A DNA stretch of 43,906 nt from NCBI GenBank assembly GCA_017428055.1, contig JAFRRN010000022.1:1-43906 (forward strand), in the 5' to 3' direction. Shown here one piece after another: positions 33,488 through 41,735 of the stretch. The translations under genes and the position numbers were made by a program. The notes under the pieces are model-generated. The model saw nothing but the letters and a program-made list of their open reading frames with translations. It was not told the origin of the DNA and searched no databases. The DNA comes from Prevotella sp. GTDB taxonomy: Bacteria > Bacteroidota > Bacteroidia > Bacteroidales > Bacteroidaceae. Every line of letters begins with the position of its first letter. Position 1 is the first letter of the stretch.

Positions 33488-34525
33488 ATGGCAAACAAGA
33501 ACCTCAATGCTGCCAAAACAGCCAAGAAAGACGAATTCTACACGCAGTTGTCTGACATCAATTGTGAAATGAGACACTATCGGGTACATTTCCGTGGGAA
33601 GACAGTGCTATGCAATTGCGACGACCCAAGGGTATCCAACTTCTTCACTTACTTCGCTTACAACTTCGAGTTTCTCGGCTTGAAGCGGCTCATCACCACT
33701 TGCTACAAGAATCAAGACATGGACCTCTTCAGCCAAAACAAGAGCGAGAAGGCGATATACTTGATATACGACGGTGACAAGAACGGCAACAACATCCCCG
33801 ACCCGGAGGAGATAGGCATCCACCCTTTGAAAGGCGACGGCGACTTTCGTAGCCAAGAGTGCATCGAACTGCTTAAGCAAGCGGACATCGTGGTGACCAA
33901 CCCACCCTTCTCCTTGTTCCGTGAATACGTGGCACAATTGATGGAATATGACAAGAAATTCTTGATTATCGGTAGCCAGAATGCCGTGAAATACAAGGAG
34001 ATATTCCCCTTGTTCATGCAAAACAAGATGTGGCTTGGTAACAACTCTGGCGATATGTCATTCAAAGTTCCACAAGAATATGAGCCAAGGGAAACGAGAT
34101 TTTGGCAAGACGAGACATGGCAGAAATGGCGTAGTATGGGGAATATCTGTTGGTTTACAAACCTTGAAATCCAGAAGAGGTATGAAGACATCATCCTTTA
34201 CAAACATTACACTCCCGAAGAATACCCTAAATACGACAATTACGATGCGATTGAGGTTAGCAAGACCGACGAGATACCCGAAGATTATGATGGATTGATG
34301 GGAGTTCCCATCACTTTTATGGATAAATACAACCCTAACCAATTTGAAATAGTTGCCCTTGCAGACAGGGATTGCCCACTATGTACGAAGAAATATACGG
34401 CTGCCGACGGTAAGAATTACAGTGATTTGAACCGAAATGCCGTAATCATCAAGAATGGTCAATATAAATCCCTCTACACACGCATCATCATTCGCAACAA
34501 GCATCCCCATAAATCCTGTATATAA
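33488..34525 (+). CDS. EcoRI-family adenine-specific DNA methyltransferase, orphan
   Basis: A 345-residue member of the EcoRI methylase family (M.EcoRI-type adenine methyltransferases). It has the N-terminal NAAKTAKKDEFYTQLSDI, a SAM-binding-like VLCNCDDPRVSNFF (residues 40-53), the catalytic motif IVVTNPPFSLF (NPPF at 138-141), GSQNAVKYKEIFP and the family-typical NICWFTNLE and YTRIIIRNK near the end. It should methylate adenine within a palindromic site. No restriction endonuclease gene is adjacent: upstream is the repeat and downstream is gene-free spacer. The last residues differ from a repeated NKHP-coding stretch 45 nt downstream, hinting at a rearranged C terminus. It looks like a recent accessory gene between housekeeping loci. 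Confidence 0.88.
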   Translation: MANKNLNAAKTAKKDEFYTQLSDINCEMRHYRVHFRGKTVLCNCDDPRVSNFFTYFAYNFEFLGLKRLITTCYKNQDMDLFSQNKSEKAIYLIYDGDKNGNNIPDPEEIGIHPLKGDGDFRSQECIELLKQADIVVTNPPFSLFREYVAQLMEYDKKFLIIGSQNAVKYKEIFPLFMQNKMWLGNNSGDMSFKVPQEYEPRETRFWQDETWQKWRSMGNICWFTNLEIQKRYEDIILYKHYTPEEYPKYDNYDAIEVSKTDEIPEDYDGLMGVPITFMDKYNPNQFEIVALADRDCPLCTKKYTAADGKNYSDLNRNAVIIKNGQYKSLYTRIIIRNKHPHKSCI

Positions 34526-34652
34526 TTAGCAGAGGAAATCCACAACAAGCATCCCCAAAAGTTCGCATAGGAATCTGGCTTTTGATGATAAAGCTGTACA
34601 AACATACCCACTTTCTCGCCCATTCTGGGCTTTTCCCTTACCGACAAAAAAA

Positions 34653-34696
34653 CGGGGGTTACACCCCCGCCTATGTTTCTTACGGGCTTTCAGCCC
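34653..34696. repeat. Pair of three-base-loop palindromes
   Basis: CGGGGGT-TAC-ACCCCCG (34653-34669) is followed 14 nt later by GGGCT-TTC-AGCCC (34684-34696). Compact paired palindromes like these resemble REP-type intergenic repeats. They lie in the 461-bp gap after the methyltransferase (34526-34986), which holds no convincing gene. A T-rich context could also let them act as a terminator. Confidence 0.6.
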
Positions 34697-34763
34697 TTAT
34701 AAAAAACTGATGTCCTTATAAAAATTAAATGTCTAATAATCAATGGCGTTTGTCAAAAATCCA

Positions 34764-34862
34764 TTATATCAATATCACACGGCGAGAGAAGTCTTCAGGC
34801 TTCATGTTGAGCAGTTATTCTAACTTGGCAAGTTTATGCTTTCTAAGCTCCTGTATGGTCAT
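34764..34862 (-). pseudogene. Possible short gene remnant
   Basis: From an ATG at 34862 the minus strand reads MTIQELRKHKLAKLE, a TAA, and then in the same frame LLNMKPEDFSRRVILI and another TAA. The frame upstream of the ATG is also open. A single stop within otherwise protein-like sequence suggests a decayed coding piece, but I do not recognise the family and chance is not excluded. Confidence 0.25.
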
Positions 34863-34986
34863 TATTACCCTCTCTGAAGGATTGCTCACAATCAATGTTT
34901 CTTTCGTGTATGACATAGAATTTCATATTTAACACTTCAAAAACACGGACTTTTATCGTAATCTCCAAACTATTTGAAGATTATTA

Positions 34987-36789
34987 TTATTCCTTATTCG
35001 CCCTCTTGCGGTCGTTATGGTCGAGGATGGTCTTGCGCATACGGATGGACTTGGGTGTGATTTCCACGTATTCATCCGCCTTGATGTATTCAAGACATTC
35101 CTCCAAACTCATCACCACCTTGGGTATGATACGGGCTTTCTCATCGCTGCCGCTTGCACGGACGTTGGTCAACTGCTTCGCCTTGGTGACATTGATGACC
35201 AGGTCATTGTCGTGTACATGCTCGCCGACGACCTGTCCGATGTACACTTCCTCGCCCGGGTCGATGAAGAACTTGCCACGGTCTTGCAGCTTGTCGATGG
35301 AATAGGCGAAGGCGGTACCCGTCTCCAAGGCAATCATCGAGCCATTCACGCGGCGGGTGATGTCGCCTTTATAAGGTTGGTATTCCTTGAAACGGTGTGC
35401 CATGATGGCTTCGCCTTGGCTGGCAGTAAGCAGATTGGTGCGCAGGCCGATGATGCCACGCGAGGGAACATCGAACTCGATGTTCACGCGGTCAACTTGC
35501 GACTCCATGGAAGTCATCTCTCCCTTGCGCCTCGTCACCATGTCAATCATCTTCGAGGCGAACTCCTCTGGCACGTTGATGGTCAACTCCTCAATGGGTT
35601 CACACCGCTGCCCGTCGATTTCCTTGTAGATGACTTGCGGCTGACCCACCTGCAACTCATACCCCTCGCGGCGCATGGTTTCAATCAAGACGCTGAGATG
35701 CAACACGCCACGACCGCTGACTATCCAGCTATCCGTGGCATCCTCGAAGGGTTGCACCCGCAGGGCGAGGTTTTTCTCCAGTTCCTTTTGCAAGCGGTCG
35801 TTGATATGGCGGGAGGTACAATACTTCCCTTCCTTGCCAAAGAAAGGCGAGTCGTTGATGGTGAATAGCATCGACATGGTCGGCTCATCAACGGCAATGG
35901 GAGGCAATGGTTCGGGATTTTCGGCATCGCACAGGGTATCGCCAATCTCAAACTTCTCCAACCCGATGACGGCACAGATGTCGCCCGAGTCCACATGTTC
36001 GGTCTTGGAATGGCCCATTCCCTCAAACGTATGCAATTCTTTTATCTTCGTGCGCTCATGGGAGCCGTCGCGATGCCAAATGGTGACGGGCATCCCGTCA
36101 CGCAACGTACCCCGATGCACACGCCCCACGGCGATGCGCCCCGTGTAATTGGAATAATCGAGCGACGTGATGAGCATCTGTGGCGTACCTTCAATCTGGC
36201 GAGGGGCGGGAATCACTTCCACGATTTTGTCCAACAGATATTCTATATTGTCGGTCGGCGTGTTCCAGTCCTCCCCCATCCATCCATTCTTGGCGGAGCC
36301 ATACACCACGGGGAAGTCCAATTGGTCTTCCGTGGCATTGAGCGAGAACATCAAGTCGAACACCATCTCATAGACCTCCTCGGGGCGGCAGTTGGGCTTG
36401 TCCACCTTGTTGACCACCACGATGGGCTTCAGTCCTATCTGCAATGCCTTCTGCAAGACAAAGCGTGTCTGAGGCATCGGTCCCTCAAAGGCATCGACCA
36501 ACAGTAAGCAACCGTCTGCCATATTGAGCACACGCTCCACCTCTCCACCGAAGTCGGCGTGTCCCGGGGTATCTATGATATTGATTTTGACCCCTTTCCA
36601 GTTGATGGAAACATTCTTGGAAAGGATGGTGATGCCACGTTCACGTTCCAAGTCATTGGCATCGAGTACTTGATTACTATTATCCTGGCCTTCACGGAAG
36701 AGTTTCCCGGCAAGCATCATCTTGTCAACGAGCGTCGTCTTCCCATGGTCCACATGTGCGATTATCGCAATGTTTCGTATGTCTTGCAT
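34987..36789 (-). CDS. typA: Translational GTPase TypA/BipA
   Basis: The 600-residue ribosome-binding GTPase acts in 50S assembly and translation under stress or cold. It shows G1 [10 protein letters not shown], the switch region around [15 protein letters not shown]3 [16 protein letters not shown] and G4 [13 protein letters not shown]. Domain II, the EF-G-like domains III and V ([30 protein letters not shown]-like segment) and the BipA-specific C-terminal domain with [18 protein letters not shown] follow. Length and start ([17 protein letters not shown]) are standard. It is monocistronic and divergent from rpsO, with a -7 box at 36813-36820. No terminator is obvious in the AT-rich sequence after its stop. 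Confidence 0.97.
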   Translation of the reverse strand: MQDIRNIAIIAHVDHGKTTLVDKMMLAGKLFREGQDNSNQVLDANDLERERGITILSKNVSINWKGVKINIIDTPGHADFGGEVERVLNMADGCLLLVDAFEGPMPQTRFVLQKALQIGLKPIVVVNKVDKPNCRPEEVYEMVFDLMFSLNATEDQLDFPVVYGSAKNGWMGEDWNTPTDNIEYLLDKIVEVIPAPRQIEGTPQMLITSLDYSNYTGRIAVGRVHRGTLRDGMPVTIWHRDGSHERTKIKELHTFEGMGHSKTEHVDSGDICAVIGLEKFEIGDTLCDAENPEPLPPIAVDEPTMSMLFTINDSPFFGKEGKYCTSRHINDRLQKELEKNLALRVQPFEDATDSWIVSGRGVLHLSVLIETMRREGYELQVGQPQVIYKEIDGQRCEPIEELTINVPEEFASKMIDMVTRRKGEMTSMESQVDRVNIEFDVPSRGIIGLRTNLLTASQGEAIMAHRFKEYQPYKGDITRRVNGSMIALETGTAFAYSIDKLQDRGKFFIDPGEEVYIGQVVGEHVHDNDLVINVTKAKQLTNVRASGSDEKARIIPKVVMSLEECLEYIKADEYVEITPKSIRMRKTILDHNDRKRANKE

Positions 36790-36812
36790 AAAAATACCTT
36801 AAAAAATCGGCG

Positions 36813-36820
36813 CAAAGGTA
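36813..36820 (-). promoter_or_regulatory. -7 box of the typA promoter
   Basis: TACCTTTG on the minus strand lies about 23 nt before the typA ATG. No clear TTTG is found at the usual distance upstream. Confidence 0.55.
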
Positions 36821-36841
36821 CAAATTATTTTTGTAAAAAAC

Positions 36842-36871
36842 TTGCTATATCAATAAAAAACCGTATCTTTG
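36842..36871 (+). promoter_or_regulatory. Promoter of rpsO
   Basis: TTG at 36842-36844, a 19-nt spacer and TATCTTTG at 36864-36871 match the consensus closely. The transcript would have a leader of about 105 nt, long for a single small gene. Confidence 0.75.
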
Positions 36872-36879
36872 CACCCGCA

Positions 36880-36926
36880 TTTCGGAAAGTCCGAAGCATT
36901 CGACAACGTTTCCCGTTGTGATTAAG
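36880..36926 (+). promoter_or_regulatory. Structured rpsO leader, candidate S15 autoregulatory site
   Basis: Two perfect 6-bp hairpins stand in a row in the leader: TTCGGA-AAG-TCCGAA at about 36881-36895 and ACAACG-TTTCC-CGTTGT from about 36903. S15 autoregulates through leader RNA in several phyla using unrelated structures, so a leader of this kind fits that role. The regulatory role here is inference. Confidence 0.4.
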
Positions 36927-36982
36927 GCGGTTAGGCGTTTGAAGGATGTATTTGTGCAAACAATTATTAATCAAAAAACAAC

Positions 36983-37255
36983 ATGTATTTAGACAAAGCA
37001 AAGAAAGCAGAGATTTTCGAGCAGTACGGCAAGAACGGCGTTACTGACACAGGTTCACCGGAGAGCCAGATTGCCCTTTTCACCTATCGCATCGCCCACT
37101 TGACGGAGCACTTGAAGAAGAACCACAAGGACCATGTGACCGCCCGCTCATTGACCCTCTTGGTAGGAAAGCGTCGCAGACTGCTCTCTTACCTCAAGGA
37201 TCGCGACATCGAGCGTTACCGCGCCATCATCAAGGCTCTTGGTTTGCGCCGATAA
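36983..37255 (+). CDS. rpsO: 30S ribosomal protein S15
   Basis: This 90-residue protein binds 16S rRNA helices 20-22 early in small-subunit assembly. Conserved segments are [33 protein letters not shown] (residues 19-51), then [34 protein letters not shown]. Length and start are standard. It is monocistronic, with a long hairpin-bearing leader upstream and an intrinsic terminator after it. Confidence 0.98.
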   Translation: MYLDKAKKAEIFEQYGKNGVTDTGSPESQIALFTYRIAHLTEHLKKNHKDHVTARSLTLLVGKRRRLLSYLKDRDIERYRAIIKALGLRR

Positions 37256-37281
37256 GCAAATGCTTGGAATATCAAAAATTT

Positions 37282-37322
37282 ATCCCCACTGCCCAATCAG
37301 GACGGTGGGGATTATTCTTTTC
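37282..37322 (+). terminator. Intrinsic terminator after rpsO
   Basis: ATCCCCAC pairs with GTGGGGAT around a 15-nt loop and is followed by TATTCTTTTCC. It lies between rpsO and the converging folK gene and, by symmetry, could help end the folK operon too. Confidence 0.8.
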
Positions 37323-37336
37323 CTTTGTCTAAACTG

Positions 37337-37792
37337 TCAAGACCGAGTACATTCATATAACTCCTCCATCACTTCAGATAAAGGTATCATCACAAAATCA
37401 CGTTGGCTCATCAAGGGATGGGGAATCTTCAAGTCGGGTTCATCTATCGTAATATCGTCGTAAAGCAGGATGTCGATGTCTATGACCCTATCTTGGTAGA
37501 TGGGCGAAATGCCATCTGATGCCATCTGGCTTTTATGCCGCCGACCCATCTCACGCTCTATCTCCTGAGTCATCTCCAACACTTCCCTTGGCAGGAGGGT
37601 TGTCCGCACCTTCACGACGGCATTGACGAAACGGTTTTTGCTCTCAAATCCCCACGGCTCTGTCTCATAGAAGGACGATTGGCACAACACGTCACCTACC
37701 CTCTCCCCTATCAGACGAATGGCGCGAGAGATATGGTGCTTGCGGTTTCCCAGATTGGAGCCAAGCCCTAAGAACACACAATGTGTCCCCAT
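37337..37792 (-). CDS. folK: 2-amino-4-hydroxy-6-hydroxymethyldihydropteridine pyrophosphokinase
   Basis: The 151-residue HPPK transfers pyrophosphate from ATP to hydroxymethyl-dihydropterin in folate synthesis. Family motifs are FLGLGSNLGNR, the substrate-contacting YETEPWGF, FVNAVVKV, EREMGRRH and the metal-binding DRVIDIDILLYDD, followed by IPHPLMSQRDFVMIPL. Its start is 6 nt downstream of the queA stop, and it is the last gene of the ftsX operon. The link to queA and truB is positional rather than metabolic. Confidence 0.96.
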   Translation of the reverse strand: MGTHCVFLGLGSNLGNRKHHISRAIRLIGERVGDVLCQSSFYETEPWGFESKNRFVNAVVKVRTTLLPREVLEMTQEIEREMGRRHKSQMASDGISPIYQDRVIDIDILLYDDITIDEPDLKIPHPLMSQRDFVMIPLSEVMEELYECTRS

Positions 37793-37798
37793 AAACCG

Positions 37799-38965
37799 TT
37801 AGTCGTTGACGATGAGCAGGGCATCGCCGAAGCATCCAAACATATATCCATTGTTCACGGCGAGGTCGTAAGCCTCCATCACCAGGTCGTAACCGCCAAA
37901 GGCAGCCGTCTCCATCAACAACGTGGAATACGGATGATAGAAATTGGCCACCATGGTGTCGGCAAGCCCGAAGTCGTATGGCGGGAAGATGAATTTGTTG
38001 GTCCACCCCTCATATTCCTTCAACATGCCATCGGTGCCAACAGCGGTCTCAGTGGCTTTCACCACGCTCGTTCCCACGGCGCAAATGTGATGGCCAGCTT
38101 GTTTGGCTGCATTCACGATTTCGCAAGCCATACTGGAGATAATCATTTGCTCGGAATCCATCTTATGCTTGGTAAGGTCTTCCACTTCTATGCTATGGAA
38201 GCATCCCAAACCACAGTGAAGGGTGATAAAAGCACTGTTTATCCCTCGTATTTCCATGCGTTTCATCAGCTCGCGGCTGAAATGAAGCCCCGTGGCAGGG
38301 GCGGTGACGGCACCCTCATTGGTGGCATAGATGCACTGGAAGTCTTCCATATCCTGTTCGGTGCCATGATGCGACTTACGGGAGTCCACGATGTAACGTG
38401 GGAGGGGTGCCTCTCCGAGGGCAAACAGTTCACGCTTGAACTCATCGTGGGGACAGTCATAAAGGAATCGGAGGGTACGGCCACGGCTGGTGGTATTGTC
38501 AATCACCTCGGCCACCATCGCCCCACTCTGGTCAAAAAACAACTTGTTGCCTATGCGTATTTTACGCGCGGGCTCCACCAACACGTCCCAAAGGCGCATC
38601 TCCTCGTTCAGTTCACGCAGCAAGAACACCTCTATCTGTGCGTCGGTCTTCTCTTTCGTGCCATAAAGTCGGGCAGGAAACACCTTGGTATCATTGAAGA
38701 TGAAAGTGTCTCCCTCGTCAAAATAGTCAATGATGTTGCGGAATTCCAAGTATTCTCCCTCGATAGGATTTCCCTCGGCATCACGTTTATACATGTCAAT
38801 GGTCTGCGACTTGCGGTGCAGCACCATCAACCGACACTCATCGCGGCGGGTGATACGGAACATTTCTTTCTCTCCCTGCTCATTCTCAAACTCATGCCAG
38901 ATGCTATGAGGATAGAGTGCGATTTGTTCTTTAGGTAACGTAAACTTAAACTGTGATAACTTCAT
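37799..38965 (-). CDS. queA: tRNA preQ1(34) S-adenosylmethionine ribosyltransferase-isomerase
   Basis: A 388-residue enzyme that moves the ribosyl part of SAM onto preQ1 in tRNA to make epoxyqueuosine. It starts with MKLSQFKFTLPKEQIALYP and contains GDTFIFNDTKVFPARLYGTK, a long central region and the conserved EGAVTAPATGLHFS motif, then CGLGCFHSIEVEDLTKHKMDSE and the C-terminal GTSVVKATETA and TNKFIFPPYDF. The frame is open for 67 codons upstream through the truB 3' end, but homology and spacing place the start at 38965. Neighbours truB upstream (22-nt gap) and folK downstream (6-nt gap) share the transcript. Confidence 0.96.
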   Translation of the reverse strand: MKLSQFKFTLPKEQIALYPHSIWHEFENEQGEKEMFRITRRDECRLMVLHRKSQTIDMYKRDAEGNPIEGEYLEFRNIIDYFDEGDTFIFNDTKVFPARLYGTKEKTDAQIEVFLLRELNEEMRLWDVLVEPARKIRIGNKLFFDQSGAMVAEVIDNTTSRGRTLRFLYDCPHDEFKRELFALGEAPLPRYIVDSRKSHHGTEQDMEDFQCIYATNEGAVTAPATGLHFSRELMKRMEIRGINSAFITLHCGLGCFHSIEVEDLTKHKMDSEQMIISSMACEIVNAAKQAGHHICAVGTSVVKATETAVGTDGMLKEYEGWTNKFIFPPYDFGLADTMVANFYHPYSTLLMETAAFGGYDLVMEAYDLAVNNGYMFGCFGDALLIVND

Positions 38966-38987
38966 AAGAATAATATGTACGGGATAT

Positions 38988-39689
38988 TCAATATTCAATC
39001 GTCTGACGGTCGAGCCATTCATAGATATGGTCGAAGTCGATGCAGTCTTCCACGCGGATGTCGCCCACACGTGTCCTCCGTAACGAGGTAAGGAAGACAC
39101 CGCTTCCCATTGCCTCACCGATGTCGCGAGCCAACGCCCGAATGTATGTGCCTTTTCCACAGACAACGCGAATGGCCACTTCTTTTCTCACCGGGTCATA
39201 ATGCAGCAACTCTATCTCATCGATATGGATGGGCTTGGCTTGCAGTTCCACGTCCTCTCCCCTGCGTGTAAGCTTGTATGCACGATGCCCGTCAATCTTA
39301 CAAGCGCTATACGAGGGGGGAACTTGTAGGACATCGCCTTCAAACTGCCGTAATGTTTCCAAGACCAGACTCTTGGTGATATGGCGGGTGGGAAAGGTGA
39401 AGTCAACGGTGTGTTCACGGTCAAAACTGGCAGTGGTGGCACCCAATTGCAACGTTGCCACATACTCCTTTGTATGCTGTTGCCACGTCTCGATTTGCTT
39501 GGTTGCCTTTCCGGTACAGAGGACAAGTACCCCCGTCGCCAAGGGATCCAACGTACCGGCATGTCCCATCTTGACTCTCTTCACGCCCATCTTCTTGGAG
39601 ACCAGGTACCTGACATGTGCCAAGGCTCCAAAACTCGACATGCGGTAAGGCTTGTCAACCGCAAAAATAACACCCTCCGTGAAATTCAA
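38988..39689 (-). CDS. truB: tRNA pseudouridine(55) synthase
   Basis: The 233-residue enzyme isomerises U55 in the T-arm of tRNAs. The catalytic Asp48 lies in GHAGTLDPLATGVL. Further motifs are VDKPYRMSSF near the N terminus, KEYVATLQLGATTASFDREH, QVPPSYSACKIDGHRAYKLTRRGE, and the later VVCGKGTYIRALARDIGEAMG with LRRTRVGDI. It lacks the C-terminal PUA domain of longer TruB proteins, as is usual in Bacteroidota. It sits between uppP (18-nt gap) and queA. Confidence 0.96.
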   Translation of the reverse strand: MNFTEGVIFAVDKPYRMSSFGALAHVRYLVSKKMGVKRVKMGHAGTLDPLATGVLVLCTGKATKQIETWQQHTKEYVATLQLGATTASFDREHTVDFTFPTRHITKSLVLETLRQFEGDVLQVPPSYSACKIDGHRAYKLTRRGEDVELQAKPIHIDEIELLHYDPVRKEVAIRVVCGKGTYIRALARDIGEAMGSGVFLTSLRRTRVGDIRVEDCIDFDHIYEWLDRQTIEY

Positions 39690-39707
39690 ATCCTATGGTT
39701 TATGGTT

Positions 39708-40511
39708 TTATATTACACTCATTACAATGGTGACGGCACCTACAATGGCACAGTAGATGGCAAAATAGATCAGCTTGCCTTTCTTCACGATGTTTATCAT
39801 CCACTTGCAGGCAAAGCAACCGGCGAGGAATGCGGCGGCGAAGCCTATCGCCAGAGCGGAAAGAGACAGGTCGCCAACAGCAGCTTCAGCCCCGCCTTTC
39901 ACGGCTTTCACCACATCCAGGAGGGCTTCGCCGAGGATGGGAGGTATAACCATGAGGAACGAAAATTGCGCCAACTTCTCCTTCTTGTTACCAAGCAACA
40001 AGCCCGTGGCTATGGTTGAGCCAGAACGAGAGAGCCCTGGCATCACGGCAGCAGCCTGTGCCACGCCGATGATAAAGGCATCCTTGACGGAAATTTTCTC
40101 CTTCTGACGCGGACGGGAATAATAGGAGAAAGCCAGCAATGCCGCCGTGAGAAGCAACATCAAACCCACAATGAACAGCCCGGAGCCAAAAATCTCCTCT
40201 ACATAGTCCTTGAAAAAGATGCCTACGATGCCCACAGGAATCATCGAGACAAGAATATTGACAACATATTTCGTCTCTTCATTCCACTGCCATTTGAATA
40301 GCCCCTTGAAAATCCATGACACCTCTTTCCATAAGATGACCAATGTAGAAAGCACCGTGGCAACATGGACTGCCACGTCAAACGTGAGATTGTCATCGCC
40401 ACTCACACCCAAAAGCTCTTGGCCGATAGTCAAGTGCCCGCTGCTACTCACGGGCAAATATTCCGTAAGACCCTGGATGAGTCCTAACAGTAATGCTTGC
40501 AAATCACTCAT
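39708..40511 (-). CDS. uppP: Undecaprenyl-diphosphatase (BacA/UppP)
   Basis: A 267-residue polytopic membrane enzyme that recycles the peptidoglycan lipid carrier by removing phosphate from undecaprenyl diphosphate. The signature regions are [18 protein letters not shown] near the N terminus and [17 protein letters not shown] in the second half, with roughly eight membrane segments. It typically confers bacitracin tolerance. It lies 6 nt after the DUF3098 gene and 18 nt before truB in a conserved minus-strand operon. Confidence 0.96.
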   Translation of the reverse strand: MSDLQALLLGLIQGLTEYLPVSSSGHLTIGQELLGVSGDDNLTFDVAVHVATVLSTLVILWKEVSWIFKGLFKWQWNEETKYVVNILVSMIPVGIVGIFFKDYVEEIFGSGLFIVGLMLLLTAALLAFSYYSRPRQKEKISVKDAFIIGVAQAAAVMPGLSRSGSTIATGLLLGNKKEKLAQFSFLMVIPPILGEALLDVVKAVKGGAEAAVGDLSLSALAIGFAAAFLAGCFACKWMINIVKKGKLIYFAIYCAIVGAVTIVMSVI

Positions 40512-40517
40512 CTCGCC

Positions 40518-40748
40518 TTACTCCTCAGATTTAGGCTTACGGATGATGGCATAAACCATCGAGATAAACCCGAAGAAACAAATCAGTGGTGCCACCTTGA
40601 TACGCATGGCGTTGAAAATCTCCGGGTCGTATGTGTTCTCGTCAGACCCACCACCACTCATTAAGATGAAACCAATGATGACGACGACCATTCCTATAGC
40701 CAATAGGATGAAATTCATTTTGTCGAAAGCGAAATTTCTCTTGTCCAT
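40518..40748 (-). CDS. DUF3098 small membrane protein
   Basis: A 76-residue protein with two hydrophobic helices (near residues 12-30, NFILLAIGMVVVIIGFILMS, and 51-68). They flank a loop with the family pattern SGGGSDENTYDPEIFNAMRI. DUF3098 is restricted to Bacteroidota and is nearly always next to ftsX and uppP. Its role is unknown, but the context suggests division-site or cell-wall function. Gaps are 17 nt from ftsX and 6 nt to uppP. Confidence 0.92.
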   Translation of the reverse strand: MDKRNFAFDKMNFILLAIGMVVVIIGFILMSGGGSDENTYDPEIFNAMRIKVAPLICFFGFISMVYAIIRKPKSEE

Positions 40749-40765
40749 AATATAATAATGTGTGT

Positions 40766-41644
40766 TTAAATCTTATATAATTCCCCCGCCTTCATACGCA
40801 GGAACTTGTTGACAGAGATATTGGCGCAGAAGGTTGTGATGATGATACCAAAGAACAACACCACAGCTGCCGTAATGGCAAGAACCTGCCAATTGAGGAC
40901 CGTCAACACCTCGGGCTCATAATGATAGACGGCATAAATCAACCCCGTCAACACCACAATGGCTATGATGGCAGCGACAATGCCCACCCACAAAGCCTGT
41001 CGGAGGAAGGGCCGTCGGATAAATCCCCACGACGCCCCTACCAGCTTCATCGTATGGATGGAGAAACGGCGGGCATAGATTCCCAAGCGGACGGTATTGT
41101 TAATCAATGAGAATGAGACGATGGTGAGCAGCACTGCCAACACGAGAAGCACCAGGCTAATCTTGGCTATCGTCTTGTTGACGGCATCAACCAAATCCTT
41201 TTGATAGGTGATTTCGTTCACCTTGGGATGGTTCTTCAGCTCTTTCGTTATCCATCGAAGGGAGTCACTATTGGCATATTGGGCATTCATCGTCAACTCA
41301 ATGGAGGACAGGAAAGGGTTGCCATCGGCGAATTCCGACGGGTCGGCACCCAAATCCTTGATGCCTTCCTTCAAGGCCTGTTCCTTGCTCACATATTGCA
41401 GGCTATTGATAAAGGGGCGCGTCTGGAGCTTTTGGCAAAACTGCTTCGCCTCGGTGTCAGACATGTCTTGGTCTAACATCATGGTCACAACTAAGTTTTC
41501 TTTGACGTAAGATGAAAGGTTCTTACCCACCAAAACAGAAAACACCACCAATCCCAAAAGAATAAGCACCATCGCCGTGCTAATGCACAATGTAATTCCT
41601 TGCAACCTAAAGCGGTTGCGAGGCGTCTTTCGTCTCTTTCCCAT
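40766..41644 (-). CDS. ftsX: Cell division permease-like protein FtsX
   Basis: The 292-residue protein has four transmembrane helices (about residues 18-40, 161-184, 213-237 and 250-275). A large extracytoplasmic loop after the first contains the FtsX pattern VTMMLDQDMSDTEAKQF and YVSKEQAL, and the C-terminal FtsX domain has NTVRLGIYARRFSIHTMKLVGAS. With FtsE it regulates peptidoglycan hydrolases at division. FtsE is not encoded in this window. It is the first gene of the operon and has a perfect promoter upstream. Confidence 0.93.
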   Translation of the reverse strand: MGKRRKTPRNRFRLQGITLCISTAMVLILLGLVVFSVLVGKNLSSYVKENLVVTMMLDQDMSDTEAKQFCQKLQTRPFINSLQYVSKEQALKEGIKDLGADPSEFADGNPFLSSIELTMNAQYANSDSLRWITKELKNHPKVNEITYQKDLVDAVNKTIAKISLVLLVLAVLLTIVSFSLINNTVRLGIYARRFSIHTMKLVGASWGFIRRPFLRQALWVGIVAAIIAIVVLTGLIYAVYHYEPEVLTVLNWQVLAITAAVVLFFGIIITTFCANISVNKFLRMKAGELYKI

Positions 41645-41677
41645 CTCTAATAAGGCTACATTTCACCAAATTTGTTG

Positions 41678-41708
41678 CAAAGGTAGCATAAACATAACAA
41701 TTTGCAAA
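41678..41708 (-). promoter_or_regulatory. Promoter of the ftsX-folK operon
   Basis: On the minus strand TTTG (41705-41708), a 19-nt spacer and TACCTTTG (41678-41685) are an exact match to the Bacteroidota consensus. The leader is about 30 nt. It drives six closely spaced genes. Confidence 0.85.
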
Positions 41709-41735
41709 ACAAATTAAGAATTATTAAAAGACTAC

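Noticed and set aside
34729-34932. 67-codon open frame on the plus strand after the methyltransferase
   Set aside because: No family resemblance, no promoter directly upstream and composition of AT-rich spacer. The opposite strand reads more like a protein remnant.
37781-38938. 385-codon open frame opposite queA
   Set aside because: Antisense to a well-conserved gene, with no promoter or domain. It is a shadow of queA codon bias.
38966-39166. 67-codon N-terminal extension of queA
   Set aside because: It would overlap the 3' end of truB and encode mirror-frame sequence. The family start MKLSQFKFTLP is at 38965.
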